NCBI RefSeq assembly: GCF_000284075.1
Contig: NC_017042.1
Coordinates: 1-64,000, forward strand
Length of the DNA: 64,000 nt
DNA from: Rickettsia rhipicephali str. 3-7-female6-CWPP
GTDB taxonomy: Bacteria; Pseudomonadota; Alphaproteobacteria; Rickettsiales; Rickettsiaceae
Direction of reading: 5' to 3'
Shown piece by piece: positions 1 through 10,293 of the stretch. The stretch's first letter is position 1; each line of letters starts with the position of its first letter. A program made the translations under genes and the position numbers. The notes beneath the pieces are model-generated. The model worked only from the letters and a program-made list of their open reading frames with translations, had not been told where the DNA came from and did no database searches.

Positions 1-21
1 TATCTCAAAATAACAAATCAA

Positions 22-369
22 TTAGCAATCTTCACAGAACCTAATGTATTTATTAAACTTATCTTTCTCATCTTTAAATTTATCGGCATCAGGCAAAGCA
101 GGTTTTTTTTTGGTAATATTTTTCCATCCTTTATTTTCTATAAAATCTTTTGCACGTTCTACCCATTCTATTAACCCTGGTGATTCGGGTTTAATAGCAC
201 CTATAGGACAATCAGGAACACAAACGCCGCAATCTATACATTCATCGGGGTTAATGACTAACATAAAATCATCTTCCCTTTCACCTTCATAAAAACAATC
301 TACAGGACATACTTCAACACAATCGGTATATTTACATTTTACGCATTCATCGGTTACAACATAAGTCAT
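22..369 (-). CDS. fdxA: 7Fe ferredoxin (3Fe-4S / 4Fe-4S)
   Basis: A 115-residue soluble electron carrier. The N-terminal half closely resembles Azotobacter-type ferredoxin I. Cys9, Cys17 and Cys54 are expected to bind the 3Fe-4S cluster, and Cys21, Cys44, Cys47 and Cys50 the 4Fe-4S cluster (motif CIDCGVC then CP). Both cluster motifs are complete. The C-terminal tail is lysine-rich, as in this family. The ATG at 369 lies 4 bases after the end of ccmC, so the two are probably co-transcribed. The redox partner cannot be told from the sequence. Confidence 0.95.
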   Translation of the reverse strand: MTYVVTDECVKCKYTDCVEVCPVDCFYEGEREDDFMLVINPDECIDCGVCVPDCPIGAIKPESPGLIEWVERAKDFIENKGWKNITKKKPALPDADKFKDEKDKFNKYIRFCEDC

Positions 370-373
370 TTTA

Positions 374-1066
374 TTATCTGTTTTTGATTTTGTCGATTAA
401 TATAGAAGTTCTTAAAAGTAATACTAATAGAAAATATAATATAAAACTAATAAACATGATAATTAAAGGCTTTAGCATTGAAGAGTGAATAGTTGGACTC
501 CCTAGCCTTAAAACACTAGCAGGCTGATGCAGGCTATACCAAATATTTACCGAGAATTTTACTATCGGTATGTTAATCAGTCCGATAAGAGCAATAATAG
601 AAGAAGGATTTTGTGCCTTTCTTATATTATCCGCACTATTCACTATAATAATATAGCTTAAATATAATAAAAATAATATGAGCATGGAGGTAAGTCTTGC
701 ATCCCAAACCCACCATGTCCCCCATATAGGTTTTCCCCATAAAGAACCTGTTACTAAACTAATCAAAGTAAAAGTAGCTCCAACGTAACTAGAAGCTACG
801 GCTAACAAATAGCTAATAGTAGTTTTCCATACTAAACAGCTAAAGCTGCATGCTGCCATGAAAACATAAACACCAAGAGCCATCCAAGAAGCAGGGACAT
901 GAACATACATAATGCGTACAAACTCACCTTGCTGATAATCTACCGGCGAAACTATGAGGGCTAAATAAAGACCTATAATCATCATTACGCAAGTAGATAT
1001 AGCTAATATAGGTATTATAACCTTTGATAATTTATTAAAATAATAGGGGGTTAATAGTTTTAGCAT
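374..1066 (-). CDS. ccmC: Heme exporter / heme handling protein CcmC
   Basis: A 230-residue inner membrane protein of cytochrome c maturation system I. CcmC binds heme and helps load it on CcmE at the periplasmic face. About six hydrophobic segments are visible. The tryptophan-rich WWD-type motif is present ([13 protein letters not shown], near residue 115), flanked by two conserved histidines in YVHVPASW and SLHQPAS. Length is normal for the family. It sits 7 bases after tadA and just ahead of fdxA on the same strand, suggesting one transcription unit. The other ccm genes are not in this window. Confidence 0.93.
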   Translation of the reverse strand: MLKLLTPYYFNKLSKVIIPILAISTCVMMIIGLYLALIVSPVDYQQGEFVRIMYVHVPASWMALGVYVFMAACSFSCLVWKTTISYLLAVASSYVGATFTLISLVTGSLWGKPIWGTWWVWDARLTSMLILFLLYLSYIIIVNSADNIRKAQNPSSIIALIGLINIPIVKFSVNIWYSLHQPASVLRLGSPTIHSSMLKPLIIMFISFILYFLLVLLLRTSILIDKIKNR

Positions 1067-1073
1067 GTTTTTC

Positions 1074-1610
1074 TTAGTTCTTTATGTCATTCTTGCAATC
1101 CTCTATGTCATCACTGTAGCTAGAAATAACAGTTCTTATCCTCTTAAAAAACTCTTTCATTAATAGCCCCGAATCTTCGGCAAGAATTCCGCTATATATT
1201 TCCGGTCTATGAAAACAAGCACTACTGTTAAAATATCGCAAATTACTTTCGACTGCTCCGTGCTTGAAATCAGAAGCCCCGTAAAATAAACGTTTTAACC
1301 TGCTATGAGCTATAGCTGCCGCACACATAGCACAAGGTTCTAAAGTAACGTAAACATCATAATCATTTAAATTTTTAGAAGATATAAGATTACATGCTTC
1401 ATTAATAGCAATAATTTCAGCATGATAAAGAGCGTTATTTTTTGCTTCCGTATTATTATGGGTACTAGCAATAATTTTCTGATTTAACCTATCTACAATT
1501 ACCGCTCCGACCGGGACTTCATTTTTATCAAAAGCAATCTTGGCTTGTTTTAAAGCTTGCTCCATGAAAAAATTATTAAAATTAGCTTCTTTATCTAACA
1601 ATATATTCAC
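1074..1610 (-). CDS. tadA: tRNA-specific adenosine deaminase TadA
   Basis: A zinc-dependent deaminase that converts A34 to inosine in the wobble position of tRNA-Arg(ACG). The catalytic signature is complete: HAE at residues 63-65 with Glu65 as proton shuttle, and PCAMC with Cys93 and Cys96 as zinc ligands. The longest frame starts with GTG at 1610 and overlaps the end of the upstream exporter by 20 bases. An ATG at 1565 (MEQALKQA) is an alternative start, but the extra 15 residues fit the family N-terminus. The last 20 or so residues are an acidic and polar tail encoded next to a repeat-like stretch, so the tail may be repeat-derived. Confidence 0.92.
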   Translation of the reverse strand: MNILLDKEANFNNFFMEQALKQAKIAFDKNEVPVGAVIVDRLNQKIIASTHNNTEAKNNALYHAEIIAINEACNLISSKNLNDYDVYVTLEPCAMCAAAIAHSRLKRLFYGASDFKHGAVESNLRYFNSSACFHRPEIYSGILAEDSGLLMKEFFKRIRTVISSYSDDIEDCKNDIKN

Positions 1611-2496
1611 GGTAATTTACGTATTCTTCGATTCCAAAAGGATCTTGGTGGATAATTATTTCAGCCTCCGGAAATTCCTGCAATATTTCAAAAGCAATCT
1701 CATCGCTAATTTTATGAGCATTATAAAGCGACATATTGCCGTCCATTTCCAGATGGCACTGGATAAAAGCTTTTTGACCAGCATATCTAGTTTTCATTTC
1801 GTGCATACCTTTTACCCCTAAATGGTTATTAACTATCGAGATAATTTTTTGTCTATCTTGTTCGGGTAATTCATGATCTACTAAATTTTTAAATGCCTTT
1901 TTAAATAAAGAATAAGAAGAGTGCAATATATATAACGAAATAACTACACCAAATAATGGGTCAACACACCAAAAATAATCACTTAAATTTATAGAGATAA
2001 TTACTATAACATTAGTTAGTAAGTCCGTGAAATAATGAAGCTTATCGGCTTTTACTATTTCCGATCTTGTTTTTTTAATTACATAAGTTTGGTAAAGCAC
2101 TAAAATAATTGTTAAGAATATACATACATACATTACAGTAGTACCGTCGCTAACATTCTCCGGTTTTGTTTTTGCAAATAAAGATTTAGCCGAAGAAAAG
2201 CATACAAAAAAAGCTGAAGCAAAGAAAAATATCGATTGAGAAAAAATTGTTAAATCCTGCATTTTTTCATGCCCGAATCGATGATGATGATCCGGCGGTT
2301 GCAGGGCAAATCTTAAAGCTATTAGATTAATAAAGGAGGAAGTTATATCAAGCATTGAATCAATTAAAGAAGCAAGGATTGATTGCGAATCGGTAACAAC
2401 CCAAGCATATAATTTTATACTTAAAATAATTAATGCCGTAGTAACCGATAAATAAGATGCCGATTTTATTAACCGATTACGGCTATTAGTATCCAT
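1591..2496 (-). CDS. fieF: Cation diffusion facilitator, FieF-like metal exporter
   Basis: An inner membrane proton-coupled exporter of divalent metals (zinc or ferrous iron), about 301 residues. The N-terminal transmembrane region carries the metal-site pattern [15 protein letters not shown], followed by [17 protein letters not shown], both very close to E. coli FieF. The C-terminal domain is the cytoplasmic ferredoxin-like metal-binding domain (ends near IIIHQDPFG). The frame opens with TTG at 2511, but I prefer the ATG at 2496 because GGAAAG lies about 8 bases upstream of it. The actual metal cannot be decided from sequence. Its 3' end overlaps the GTG start of tadA. Confidence 0.9.
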   Translation of the reverse strand: MDTNSRNRLIKSASYLSVTTALIILSIKLYAWVVTDSQSILASLIDSMLDITSSFINLIALRFALQPPDHHHRFGHEKMQDLTIFSQSIFFFASAFFVCFSSAKSLFAKTKPENVSDGTTVMYVCIFLTIILVLYQTYVIKKTRSEIVKADKLHYFTDLLTNVIVIISINLSDYFWCVDPLFGVVISLYILHSSYSLFKKAFKNLVDHELPEQDRQKIISIVNNHLGVKGMHEMKTRYAGQKAFIQCHLEMDGNMSLYNAHKISDEIAFEILQEFPEAEIIIHQDPFGIEEYVNYREYIVR

Positions 2497-2511
2497 GACA
2501 AATCTTTCCAA

Positions 2512-2697
2512 TTTATTTTTTGTAGTTTAACAAAGAAAATATAAAATTCAATTATAATGAGGTTCCGTGAACAAAATTAAAAATAATATTTTAAAATACA
2601 AATAATTTAAATTTTGTTTACAGAATCTAGTTTTAGCTTTACAAAATTCTAAAAACCATATACTTATTAAATTATATATTAATTTAGAGAGAATTAT
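2512..2697. promoter_or_regulatory. Intergenic region between fieF and 17 kDa antigen
   Basis: This divergent intergenic region must contain promoters for fieF and the 17 kDa antigen. It holds an imperfect inverted repeat: gtgaacaaaatt at 2567-2578 pairs with aattttgtttac at 2610-2621 (11 of 12), with partial pairing further out. A strong purine-rich ribosome site, tttagagaga, precedes the antigen ATG. I cannot assign the -35 and -10 boxes with confidence because the region is uniformly AT-rich. Confidence 0.45.
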
Positions 2698-3177
2698 ATG
2701 AAACTATTATCTAAAATTATGATTATAGCTCTTGCAGCTTCTATGTTACAAGCCTGTAACGGTCCGGGCGGTATGAATAAACAAGGTACAGGAACACTTC
2801 TTGGCGGTGCTGGAGGTGCATTACTTGGTTCTCAATTCGGTAAGGGCAAAGGACAGCTTGTTGGAGTAGGTGTAGGTGCATTACTTGGAGCAGTTCTTGG
2901 TGGACAAATCGGTGCAGGTATGGATGAGCAGGATAGAAGACTTGCAGAGCTTACCTCACAGAGAGCTTTAGAAACAGCTCCTAGCGGTAGTAACGTAGAA
3001 TGGCGTAATCCGGATAACGGCAATTACGGTTACATAACACCTAATAAAACTTATAGAAATAGCACCGGTCAATATTGCCGTGAGTACACTCAAACAGTTG
3101 TAATAGGCGGAAAACAACAAAAAGCATACGGTAATGCATGCCGCCAACCTGACGGACAATGGCAAGTTGTGAATTGA
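2698..3177 (+). CDS. omp: 17 kDa surface lipoprotein antigen
   Basis: The genus-wide rickettsial 17 kDa antigen, 159 residues, long used for typing. The signal peptide ends in a lipobox (LQAC) with the acylated Cys at position 20. Residues about 30-75 form a glycine-zipper segment (repeated GGAGGALLG and GVGVGALLG patterns) expected to associate with the outer membrane. A polar C-terminal domain with two cysteines follows. The ATG at 2698 has an AGAGAGA ribosome site. The precise function is unknown; it belongs to the Rickettsia 17 kDa / glycine-zipper 2TM lipoprotein family. Confidence 0.97.
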   Translation: MKLLSKIMIIALAASMLQACNGPGGMNKQGTGTLLGGAGGALLGSQFGKGKGQLVGVGVGALLGAVLGGQIGAGMDEQDRRLAELTSQRALETAPSGSNVEWRNPDNGNYGYITPNKTYRNSTGQYCREYTQTVVIGGKQQKAYGNACRQPDGQWQVVN

Positions 3178-3186
3178 TAGACAAAA

Positions 3187-3288
3187 CGTCATTGCGAGGA
3201 AAATTACAAAGTAATTGCCGAAGCAATCTCAGAAATTTTATTATTTCATGAGATCGCCACGTAGCTCTTATGGCTGCTCGTAATGATG
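3187..3288. repeat. Dispersed palindromic element (cgtcattgcgag family)
   Basis: About 100 bases bounded by cgtcattgcgag on the left and its near complement ctcgtaatgatg on the right. The inside carries the aagcaatctcag and gagatcgccacg arms typical of this family. The same element recurs at least eight times in the window. It lies between the 17 kDa antigen and a dead gene and could fold as a long hairpin in the transcript. Confidence 0.85.
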
Positions 3289-3313
3289 TTATAACAAAAG
3301 AAGCAACCTATAA

Positions 3314-3766
3314 CTTTCAAGTACAGCATTTAAACATAATGATCGCATTCCTGATAAATTTACTTGTAAAGGACAAAATGTTTCACCGCATCTAGAATGG
3401 AGTAATGCTCCTTCAGATACTAAATCTTTTGCACTTACAATGGATGATCCGGACGCACTGGTAGCAATAACACCGCCACACGGTATATGGCATCATTGGG
3501 TAATATATAATATTTCTGCTTCTATTACTAAGCTTTCGGAAGGACAAATAGATAGTAGTATTAAAATTTTAAATAATAGCTGGCAAGAAAAAAAATACGG
3601 CGGTCCTTATCCACCTGCCGGCAAACCTTATCGCTATTTTTTTTAACTATATGCTCTAAATAATTATCTTGAGCTTGATGAGAATGCTAGCAAACAAGAT
3701 TTAGTATTAGACCTGCAAAAACATTTACTTGCCAAGGCAGAACTAATCGGCATTTATTCTATTTAA
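3314..3766 (+). pseudogene. PEBP (YbhB/YbcL) family pseudogene
   Basis: The reading frame matches phosphatidylethanolamine-binding-protein-like YbhB/YbcL proteins. Visible motifs are FTCKGQNVSPHLEW, the MDDPDA loop, HGIWHHWVIYNI and GGPYPPAGKPYRYFF. The frame is cut by TAA at 3644-3646 exactly where a lysine codon is expected. It resumes in the same frame (LYALNNYLELDEN) to a normal stop at 3764-3766, so this is a single nonsense change. The 5' end has no start codon in frame and follows a stop at 3311, so the N-terminus is lost as well. An ATG at 3440 could give a 68-residue fragment, unlikely to fold. Confidence 0.85.
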
Positions 3767-3786
3767 TGAATGCTATTTATTGTCCA

Positions 3787-3823
3787 CTGTGTCATCCCGT
3801 GGCTTAACCACGGGATGACACAG
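3787..3823. repeat. Short perfect hairpin element (gtcatcccgtgg family)
   Basis: Two 16-base arms, ctgtgtcatcccgtgg and its exact complement, separated by a five-base loop. It lies 14 bases upstream of the znuC start. It is related to the element at 62568-62642. It may be part of the 5' leader of znuC. Confidence 0.85.
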
Positions 3824-3837
3824 AAGTGAACTGACAC

Positions 3838-4539
3838 ATGCAAAAACCTATAATCGAGTTTCGTAACGTATCTAAAAAATTCGGTAATAAATTGCCGATA
3901 AATAACGTTAGTTTCACTGTCAAAAAAAATAATATCACTACTTTAATCGGACCTAACGGTGCAGGTAAAACTACCATAGTACGATTAATGCTTGGTCTTG
4001 AAAAACCTACAAGCGGCGAGATTATAATTGATCCCAAACTAAAAATTGGATATGTACCGCAGAAGTTCGGATTACCCCCTGATTTACCTATTACAGTAAA
4101 AAAATTTTTAGATTTGTTAGCACCAAGTAATTTTAATAACAATATTAAAGAGATTAACTCATTTATTGATTTGGAACATACAAAAGATCAAGAAATTTCT
4201 AAGCTCTCAGGAGGGCAGTTTCAAAAGGTAGTTCTTGCATGTTCAATAGTTAATAATCCCGACTTAATTATTTTAGATGAACCGTTACAGTCTTTAGACG
4301 TAACAAGCCAACAAGAATTTTATCAGCTTATTAATTTGATTCGTAAAAAGCTAAATATTACGGTTTTTATGATTTCTCATGATTTATTTACCGTAATAAA
4401 AAACTCCGATCAAGTGATATGCTTAAACGGTCACATATGTTGCAGCGGAATACCAAATGAAATAACTCCTAACTCTGAATTCTCAAATGCACTTTCTGCT
4501 CTAGGCTTCTATACCCACCACCATGACCATAAGCATTAG
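3838..4539 (+). CDS. znuC: Zinc ABC transporter ATP-binding protein ZnuC
   Basis: The ATPase of a high-affinity zinc importer, 233 residues, cytoplasmic face of the inner membrane. Walker A is GPNGAGKT, the ABC signature is LSGGQFQK, and Walker B is DLIILDEP, followed by the switch histidine in MISHD. The histidine-rich C-terminus ([10 protein letters not shown]) is typical of ZnuC. The permease and binding-protein genes are not next to it, so the system is dispersed. Alternative: another metal (manganese/iron) ABC ATPase, less likely given the His tail. Confidence 0.9.
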   Translation: MQKPIIEFRNVSKKFGNKLPINNVSFTVKKNNITTLIGPNGAGKTTIVRLMLGLEKPTSGEIIIDPKLKIGYVPQKFGLPPDLPITVKKFLDLLAPSNFNNNIKEINSFIDLEHTKDQEISKLSGGQFQKVVLACSIVNNPDLIILDEPLQSLDVTSQQEFYQLINLIRKKLNITVFMISHDLFTVIKNSDQVICLNGHICCSGIPNEITPNSEFSNALSALGFYTHHHDHKH

Positions 4540-4607
4540 AATTCTTGCATCACTTATTTGTCTCCAAAAGGATCTCTCCTTATTAGCTATGTTATGCAAG
4601 AATTCTA
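4537..4607. terminator. 14-bp inverted repeat after znuC
   Basis: tagaattcttgcat at 4537-4550, which includes the znuC stop codon, pairs exactly with atgcaagaattcta at 4594-4607. The loop is 43 bases and there is no clear U-tract, so it may be a structure protecting the mRNA end or a mobile-element scar rather than a classic terminator. A similar core (cttgcataac or its complement) recurs near 22425 and 52535. Confidence 0.45.
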
Positions 4608-4676
4608 TTATACTTGAATTGTATTCCACGCTCACCTAAGCTTGTTCTGTAGCATCATCACCTATCACCTCTACTT

Positions 4677-6190
4677 TTAATCCGTATTATCGAACTGCGT
4701 TAAATCATTTTCATTTGTATTACCTGATTCTTGTTGGCCTGTTATCACATTAAACAATTCTTTCGTAGTGAGCCTGGCCTTAGATAAGCTTTTTACCTTA
4801 TAACTATTTTCAATAAAGAGTTTCTGCTGACCTACCATAGCAAGTAATTTTTTTATACTAAGACCGTCGTCAATTAAGATTTTTACCCGTAAACTATTTT
4901 TAATAACTAAGTCTTGCTGACTTGGTTCCATTGCAAGTAATTCTTTCACACTAACACCGGCGTCAGTCAAACTTTTTATATTATAGTCATTTTCAACAAA
5001 GAATTCTTGTTTATCGTTTTTTCTATATTCGAAATTTGTGCAAAAGTAAAACCTATGTTAAGCAATGATATTTCCTCTTCTGTTAAATCTCGGTTAATTT
5101 GCTTACTTATTATAATTTGTTGTAGTAATTTACTATCAGTTTTTAGCTCTTCAATAGTAGAATATTGATTAACCTGGTTATTAGCATTTTTTCCTAAGTT
5201 TAATTCTATTGTTGGTACTTCTCTTGTAATAGGATAAACATTTGTTGCATCGCCCCATATATAAATCTTGCTCCATTGGTTTTGGATGAAGTATAGTGTT
5301 TATATCAAGTTTAGGAGTTTCCACATCCTACATATAAATTTAATGCTTGTTTTTGTAATGCTTCTCTCAATTTATTTATTATAGGTACAAATAATAATTT
5401 ATCTTCTTTCCCTAAATGCTCAAATGAATCTAGTACCATAGAAGTGGCTTTTTCATTCTTTTTTCCCTCTCCAGCAAACCAAGCATATGACTGAGCTCTT
5501 ATATTTCCTTTATAATCCGTAATTATATAAAAACCGGCATTTGCTTTACTCATACCGTCTAAAACACATCTTTCGGAATCATGTCCTATAGATTGGCAAG
5601 AATTACTAAATTTACCAAGCATAAAACCTCTCATATCATCAGCAGGTAATTTAGAAAAATTATACTTTTTGCCTTTTACCTCTATATCAAAATTAATATC
5701 AGGCATATAATCTTCTTTTTTTAACTTATCTTCTTTTATAAGGTTCAATGCTTTTTGAAAACTATTATTATCTAGTTTTCCTTTTAAAGAAAAATGAGCT
5801 AAATTTTTTGCATGTAATTTATTTTCTTCTGATAATTCTTCTTCGTTGTACTTATAAGATTCTTTAATTACTATTTCAGTTACTTGATTTACTAATTCTT
5901 TTAAATCATTTTTAGTTATCTGCTGAAAATCATTTAATTTATTTTCTTTAAGAATTTTTTGAAATTTTTCAGTTTTTTCCAATAAGTGTGCATTACTGAA
6001 AATATATAATGAGTCTCTTCCCAGATTTATTTAAAATTTGAAAAAATTCTAATGTTTTGGAAGACAATTTTTGTGGTAAATTAAATTGAAAACTCAATTC
6101 TATTGTTTCTTTTGTATCATAATTAACAGTTTTTAAGTAACTTTTTATATCTCCTAAATTTCCAAAGTCAGTAGATAATTTTTTAGCCAT
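4677..6190 (-). pseudogene. Eroded unknown gene with helical tandem-repeat tail
   Basis: I do not recognise this gene. Reading the minus strand from ATG 6190, the frame breaks near 6010, where FFQIL continues in another frame as INLGRDSLYIFSNAHL. It then runs as a 223-residue block (5982-5311). It breaks again near 5325, where the next frame reads VETPKLDINTILHPKPMEQ, and once more near 5260, continuing as WGDATNVYPITREVP to the stop at 4677. The joined product would be about 500 residues. A central block holds SCQSIGHDSERC and FYIITDYKGNIRAQSYAW. The tail has four 30-32-residue repeats built on AGxSxKELLAM and ENSxKVKSL. At least three frameshifts make it inactive. Confidence 0.7.
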
Positions 6191-6196
6191 TTTTAA

Positions 6197-6682
6197 AGAA
6201 TTTAACCGCCATTCCCCGTATATAAGTCAGCGATTATTTGACAATATGGCAATACTTCCTTACATAGTTCTTTACTAATAAGATTTTTTTAAGGCGTGTA
6301 TTTGTAATTAAATATTGCTTATGTATTTTTTCAAAAACATCATTAATATTTAATTGATCAAAATTATTTTCTAATAATTCTTTTAATGTATCACTAGACT
6401 TTTTATTAAAGCCCTCTTTATATAATAAATGAATATTTGCCAATAATATTTCAGCATCGTCTTGGTTTATTCCAGCTTTTTTAAAGTCATGGGATTACTT
6501 TTAGCATTTTCTTCTAAGTTTGTTATGGCCTTTTCTAAATTAATTTTTTCTTTTGGATCACTAGCTTTCGCTAGTTTTTTGTTTAATTGTTCTAAGCGTT
6601 TCTTCGGATCTTTTTTATCTATCCATTCTTCGGTAGTTAATAAACTATAAATTTTTTCAATACTATTAAATGTAACTTTCAT
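6197..6682 (-). pseudogene. Eroded small unknown gene upstream of the repeat-protein pseudogene
   Basis: The frame starts at ATG 6682 with a lysine-rich, charged, probably helical sequence. It breaks at an A-run near 6480, where KKLE-stop becomes KKAGINQDDAEILLANI in the next frame. It breaks again at an A-run near 6290 and then reads LISKELCKEVLPYCQIIADLYTGNGG to a stop about 6 bases before the next gene. The intact protein would be about 160 residues. Tight spacing to the following pseudogene suggests a two-gene unit. No family was recognised. Confidence 0.6.
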
Positions 6683-6853
6683 TAATTGCTTCTTTTATAA
6701 TTATTCTACAGAAAACCATAAAACATGGTAATTTTAGAAAATAGCAAGGATTAGATTAATTTTTCTTAACGAAATCAAGGGATGAGTGTTAAGGATAATT
6801 TAGAAATACATCAAATAGCAAATTATATAGAGTAACTTGCTATTTATATTAGA

Positions 6854-9715
6854 TCACACCAAATATTGCTTTAAATATCTACCAGTATGGCTTTCCTCAC
6901 ATGCAACGATGTCGGCAGGGGTGCCACATACAACTATCTTACCGCCTTTGTCGCCACCTTCAGGACCGACGTCAATAATATAATCTGCAGTTTTTATAAC
7001 ATCTAAATTATGCTCGATAACTAAAACGGTATTGCCCATATCAACAAGCTTATGTAACACTTTTAACAATTTATTAATATCGTCGATATGTAATCCCGTA
7101 GTCGGTTCATCAAGTATATAAAGCGTTTTACCGGTTGAACGTCTTGATAATTCTTTAGCAAGCTTAACGCGTTGTGCTTCACCACCTGAGAGAGTAGTAG
7201 CAGACTGACCGATTTTAATATAGCCTAGACCCACTTCATTTAAGGTAATTAATTTTTCATAGATTAACGGTATTTTTTCAAAAAACTGCATCGCATCTTC
7301 TACAGTCATCATCAAAATATCGGCAATAGATTTACCTTTATATTTTATTTCAAGCGTTTCTCTATTATATCTGTGACCGTTACAAATATCACACTTTACA
7401 TATACGTCAGGTAGGAAATGCATCTCTATTTTTATTAGCCCGTCACCTTGGCATGCTTCACATCTACCGCCTTTAACGTTAAACGAAAATCTGCCTACTT
7501 TATACCCTCTAGCTTTTGATTCAGGTAATTCCACAAACCAATCCCTAATATGGGTAAAGGCACCTGTATAAGTCGCAGGGTTTGAACGAGGAGTTCTACC
7601 TATCGGAGATTGATTAATATCGATAATTTTATCAATATATTCAAGTCCTTTTAACTCTCTATATTTGCCGGGGAATACTTTGCTAGTTGGCTCTAAATGC
7701 TTTAGAGCCGCTTTATATAGAGTATGAATCATCAAGCTTGATTTACCGCTTCCCGATACTCCCGTTATAGCGGTAAAAGTACCAAGCGGAATTTTGATAT
7801 CAACATTATCTAAATTGTTGGAAACCGCCCCAAGTAATTCAATTGCCCTATTATCATGCCCTACTCTTGTTTCAGACGGCACTTTGATTGTTTGACGACC
7901 GCTTAGATACCTACCTGTGATACTTTCTTCAAAATTCTTTATTTCTTCAGCATTTCCTTCCGCAATAACACGACCGCCGTGAATACCGGCTCCCGGTCCT
8001 ATATCAATAATATGGTCTGCTTCATATATTGTTTCTTCGTCATGCTCGACTACCAAAACGGTATTACCCAGATCTCTAAGCCTTTTTAGTGTCTCAATTA
8101 ATCTTGTATTATCTCGTTGATGAAGACCGATAGACGGCTCATCAAGTACATATAAAACACCGCTCAGTCCTGAACCTATTTGAGATGCAAGACGAATACG
8201 CTGACTTTCCCCCCCCGATAAATTACCCGCTTCTCGTGATAACGTTAGATAATCAAGCCCAACATTCATAAGAAATTTTAATCTCTCGGTAATTTCTTTG
8301 AGTATACGCTCAGCAATAAATAATTGCTTTTTATTTAATTTTTCCTCTAAGTGACTAAACCATTTTTGCAAGGCTGCAATACTCATACCTGCTACTTCGC
8401 CTATATGAAAATTTGCTATTTTAACGCATAATGCTTCATCTTTTAATCTAAACCCTGAACAAGCAGTACATTTATGCTCTGACTTAAATTTAGCTAGTGT
8501 TTCTTTAATTAAAACCGATTCTATAGTACGGTCCTTTTCTTGCAAACTTGGTATTATACCGGCAAAAGGTTGTTTTATTATTTGCGTTTTAGAACCATCG
8601 TGAAATTCAAACTTTATTGCCTCTTCTCCTGAACCTTCAAATAAAATATCCTTAACATTTTGTGATAAACTTACAAAAGGTACTTCAATAGAAAATTTAT
8701 AATGATCGGCAAGAGCCTTTAATGTCTCTAGGATAAATTTAGAAGATGTACTACCCCAAGGCACTATTGCACCGTCTTTAATAGAAATTCTTTGATCCGG
8801 AACTATTAAATCTCTATCAAAGAAAAACTCCTTACCTATCCCTTCACATTTAGGACATGCTCCAAAAGGGCTATTAAAAGAAAAGATTCGAGGCTCTATT
8901 TCAGTAAGCTGAAAACCCGATACCGGACAAGAATATTGCTCAGAAAAAGTAATACGCTGATTTTTTTCAAACTCGCTCTTAACTGCCGGCGGTAATTCTA
9001 CAATTTCCAAATAAGTAATACCCTCGGCAAGATTTAACGAACTCTCTAAGCTATCTGCAAGTCTATTACCTAAACTTTCGTCTAGAACTATTCTATCAAC
9101 GATCACTTCTATATTATGCTTCTTATTTTTATCAAGTTTCGGTAAATCATCAATTTCGCAAACTTCCCCGTTAACTATTAATTTCTGAAAGCCTTGCTTT
9201 TTCAGATTCATAATTTCACGCTTGAACTCACCCTTATGTCCTCTAACAATAGGAGCGAGTAAATATATTTTCGTACCCTTAGGTAGTTCGTTAATTATAT
9301 CTACCATCTCGGAAACTGTTTGGCTATGTATCGGAAGACCGGTTGCCGGAGAGTAAGGAATACCCACCCTTGCATATAATAACCTAAGATAATCGTAAAT
9401 TTCCGTTATAGTTCCAACCGTAGAACGTGGATTTTTGGAAGTAGTTTTTTGGTCAATTGCAATAGCAGGCGATAATCCGGAAATAGATTCTACATTAGGT
9501 TTATTTTGTAAATGTAAGAATTGCCTTGCATATGAAGATAAACTTTCAACATATCGCCTTTGACCTTCTGCATAAATAGTATCAAACGCTAAAGAAGACT
9601 TGCCTGAACCGCTAAGACCGGTGATAACAACAAATTTATTCCTTGGAATATTAACATTTATATTTTTTAGATTATGCTCTTTAGCACCGCGTACCTTAAT
9701 ATATTCTTGGTTCAT
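6854..9715 (-). CDS. uvrA: Excinuclease ABC subunit A
   Basis: The damage-recognition ATPase of nucleotide excision repair, 953 residues, cytoplasmic. It contains two ABC modules: Walker [10 protein letters not shown] near residue 35 and GVSGSGKSS in the second half. Both signatures are present (LSGGESQR and LSGGEAQR), as is Walker B in [11 protein letters not shown] and [11 protein letters not shown]. Zinc modules are seen as CPVSG...CPKC and CEAC...CDIC. The frame opens at a GTG at 9721, but ATG 9715 is the better start and gives the length usual in rickettsiae. It diverges from ssb across 108 bases. Confidence 0.98.
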   Translation of the reverse strand: MNQEYIKVRGAKEHNLKNINVNIPRNKFVVITGLSGSGKSSLAFDTIYAEGQRRYVESLSSYARQFLHLQNKPNVESISGLSPAIAIDQKTTSKNPRSTVGTITEIYDYLRLLYARVGIPYSPATGLPIHSQTVSEMVDIINELPKGTKIYLLAPIVRGHKGEFKREIMNLKKQGFQKLIVNGEVCEIDDLPKLDKNKKHNIEVIVDRIVLDESLGNRLADSLESSLNLAEGITYLEIVELPPAVKSEFEKNQRITFSEQYSCPVSGFQLTEIEPRIFSFNSPFGACPKCEGIGKEFFFDRDLIVPDQRISIKDGAIVPWGSTSSKFILETLKALADHYKFSIEVPFVSLSQNVKDILFEGSGEEAIKFEFHDGSKTQIIKQPFAGIIPSLQEKDRTIESVLIKETLAKFKSEHKCTACSGFRLKDEALCVKIANFHIGEVAGMSIAALQKWFSHLEEKLNKKQLFIAERILKEITERLKFLMNVGLDYLTLSREAGNLSGGESQRIRLASQIGSGLSGVLYVLDEPSIGLHQRDNTRLIETLKRLRDLGNTVLVVEHDEETIYEADHIIDIGPGAGIHGGRVIAEGNAEEIKNFEESITGRYLSGRQTIKVPSETRVGHDNRAIELLGAVSNNLDNVDIKIPLGTFTAITGVSGSGKSSLMIHTLYKAALKHLEPTSKVFPGKYRELKGLEYIDKIIDINQSPIGRTPRSNPATYTGAFTHIRDWFVELPESKARGYKVGRFSFNVKGGRCEACQGDGLIKIEMHFLPDVYVKCDICNGHRYNRETLEIKYKGKSIADILMMTVEDAMQFFEKIPLIYEKLITLNEVGLGYIKIGQSATTLSGGEAQRVKLAKELSRRSTGKTLYILDEPTTGLHIDDINKLLKVLHKLVDMGNTVLVIEHNLDVIKTADYIIDVGPEGGDKGGKIVVCGTPADIVACEESHTGRYLKQYLV

Positions 9716-9823
9716 AATCACTTCACTACAAAATTTTTGAGATATTTTTTAAAAAACCTGTAGTATTATAGGCCCTTTTATTTTATTATTGCAATAATAA
9801 TATTTTAAAGTAGGTAGTAATCT
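9716..9823. promoter_or_regulatory. Divergent promoter region uvrA / ssb
   Basis: A 108-base gap between two divergent DNA-repair genes must hold both promoters. It contains the palindrome ttattattgcaataataa (about 9786-9803), 20-odd bases upstream of ssb. AGTAGGTAG precedes the ssb ATG. A regulator cannot be named. Confidence 0.4.
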
Positions 9824-10282
9824 ATGGCAGGTAGTTTAAATAAAGTAATATTAATAGGTAATGTAGGGCGTGATCCGGAAATGAGAACTACGGGCGAAGG
9901 GAAAAAAATCATTAATCTTTCCTTAGCAACAACCGAAACTTGGAAAGATCGCATTACCAGCGAACGAAAAGAACGAACTGAATGGCATAGAGTAGTGATA
10001 TTTAGTGACGGGTTAGTATCTGTTGTAGAACGCTATGTCACAAAAGGTAGCAAATTATATATTGAAGGTTCATTGCAAACCCGTAAGTGGAATGATAATT
10101 CAGGTCAAGAAAAATATACCACGGAAGTTGTGTTACAAAACTTTAATTCACAATTAATATTATTAGATAGTAAAAACTCTAATAATCATACTCAAGATTC
10201 AGGACATAGCGAATATAAACATCCTGAAACTAAAAATCATTCCTTTGATCATAGCGACTTAGACGACGAAATACCGTTTTAA
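9824..10282 (+). CDS. ssb: Single-stranded DNA-binding protein
   Basis: A 152-residue OB-fold protein that coats single-stranded DNA in replication, recombination and repair. The N-terminal 110 residues carry the SSB fold (VILIGNVGRDPEMR, TEWHRVVIF, GSKLYIEGSLQTRKW). A polar linker and the acidic tip DLDDEIPF, which docks partner proteins, follow. It begins at ATG 9824 after a fair ribosome site. The next gene starts 11 bases downstream. Confidence 0.97.
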   Translation: MAGSLNKVILIGNVGRDPEMRTTGEGKKIINLSLATTETWKDRITSERKERTEWHRVVIFSDGLVSVVERYVTKGSKLYIEGSLQTRKWNDNSGQEKYTTEVVLQNFNSQLILLDSKNSNNHTQDSGHSEYKHPETKNHSFDHSDLDDEIPF

Positions 10283-10293
10283 TCAAAATTGTT

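Noticed and set aside
4677-4970. 97-residue ORF as an independent small gene
   Set aside because: Its start is a TTG inside a frame that continues upstream with the same repeat pattern, so it is the tail of a larger dead gene.
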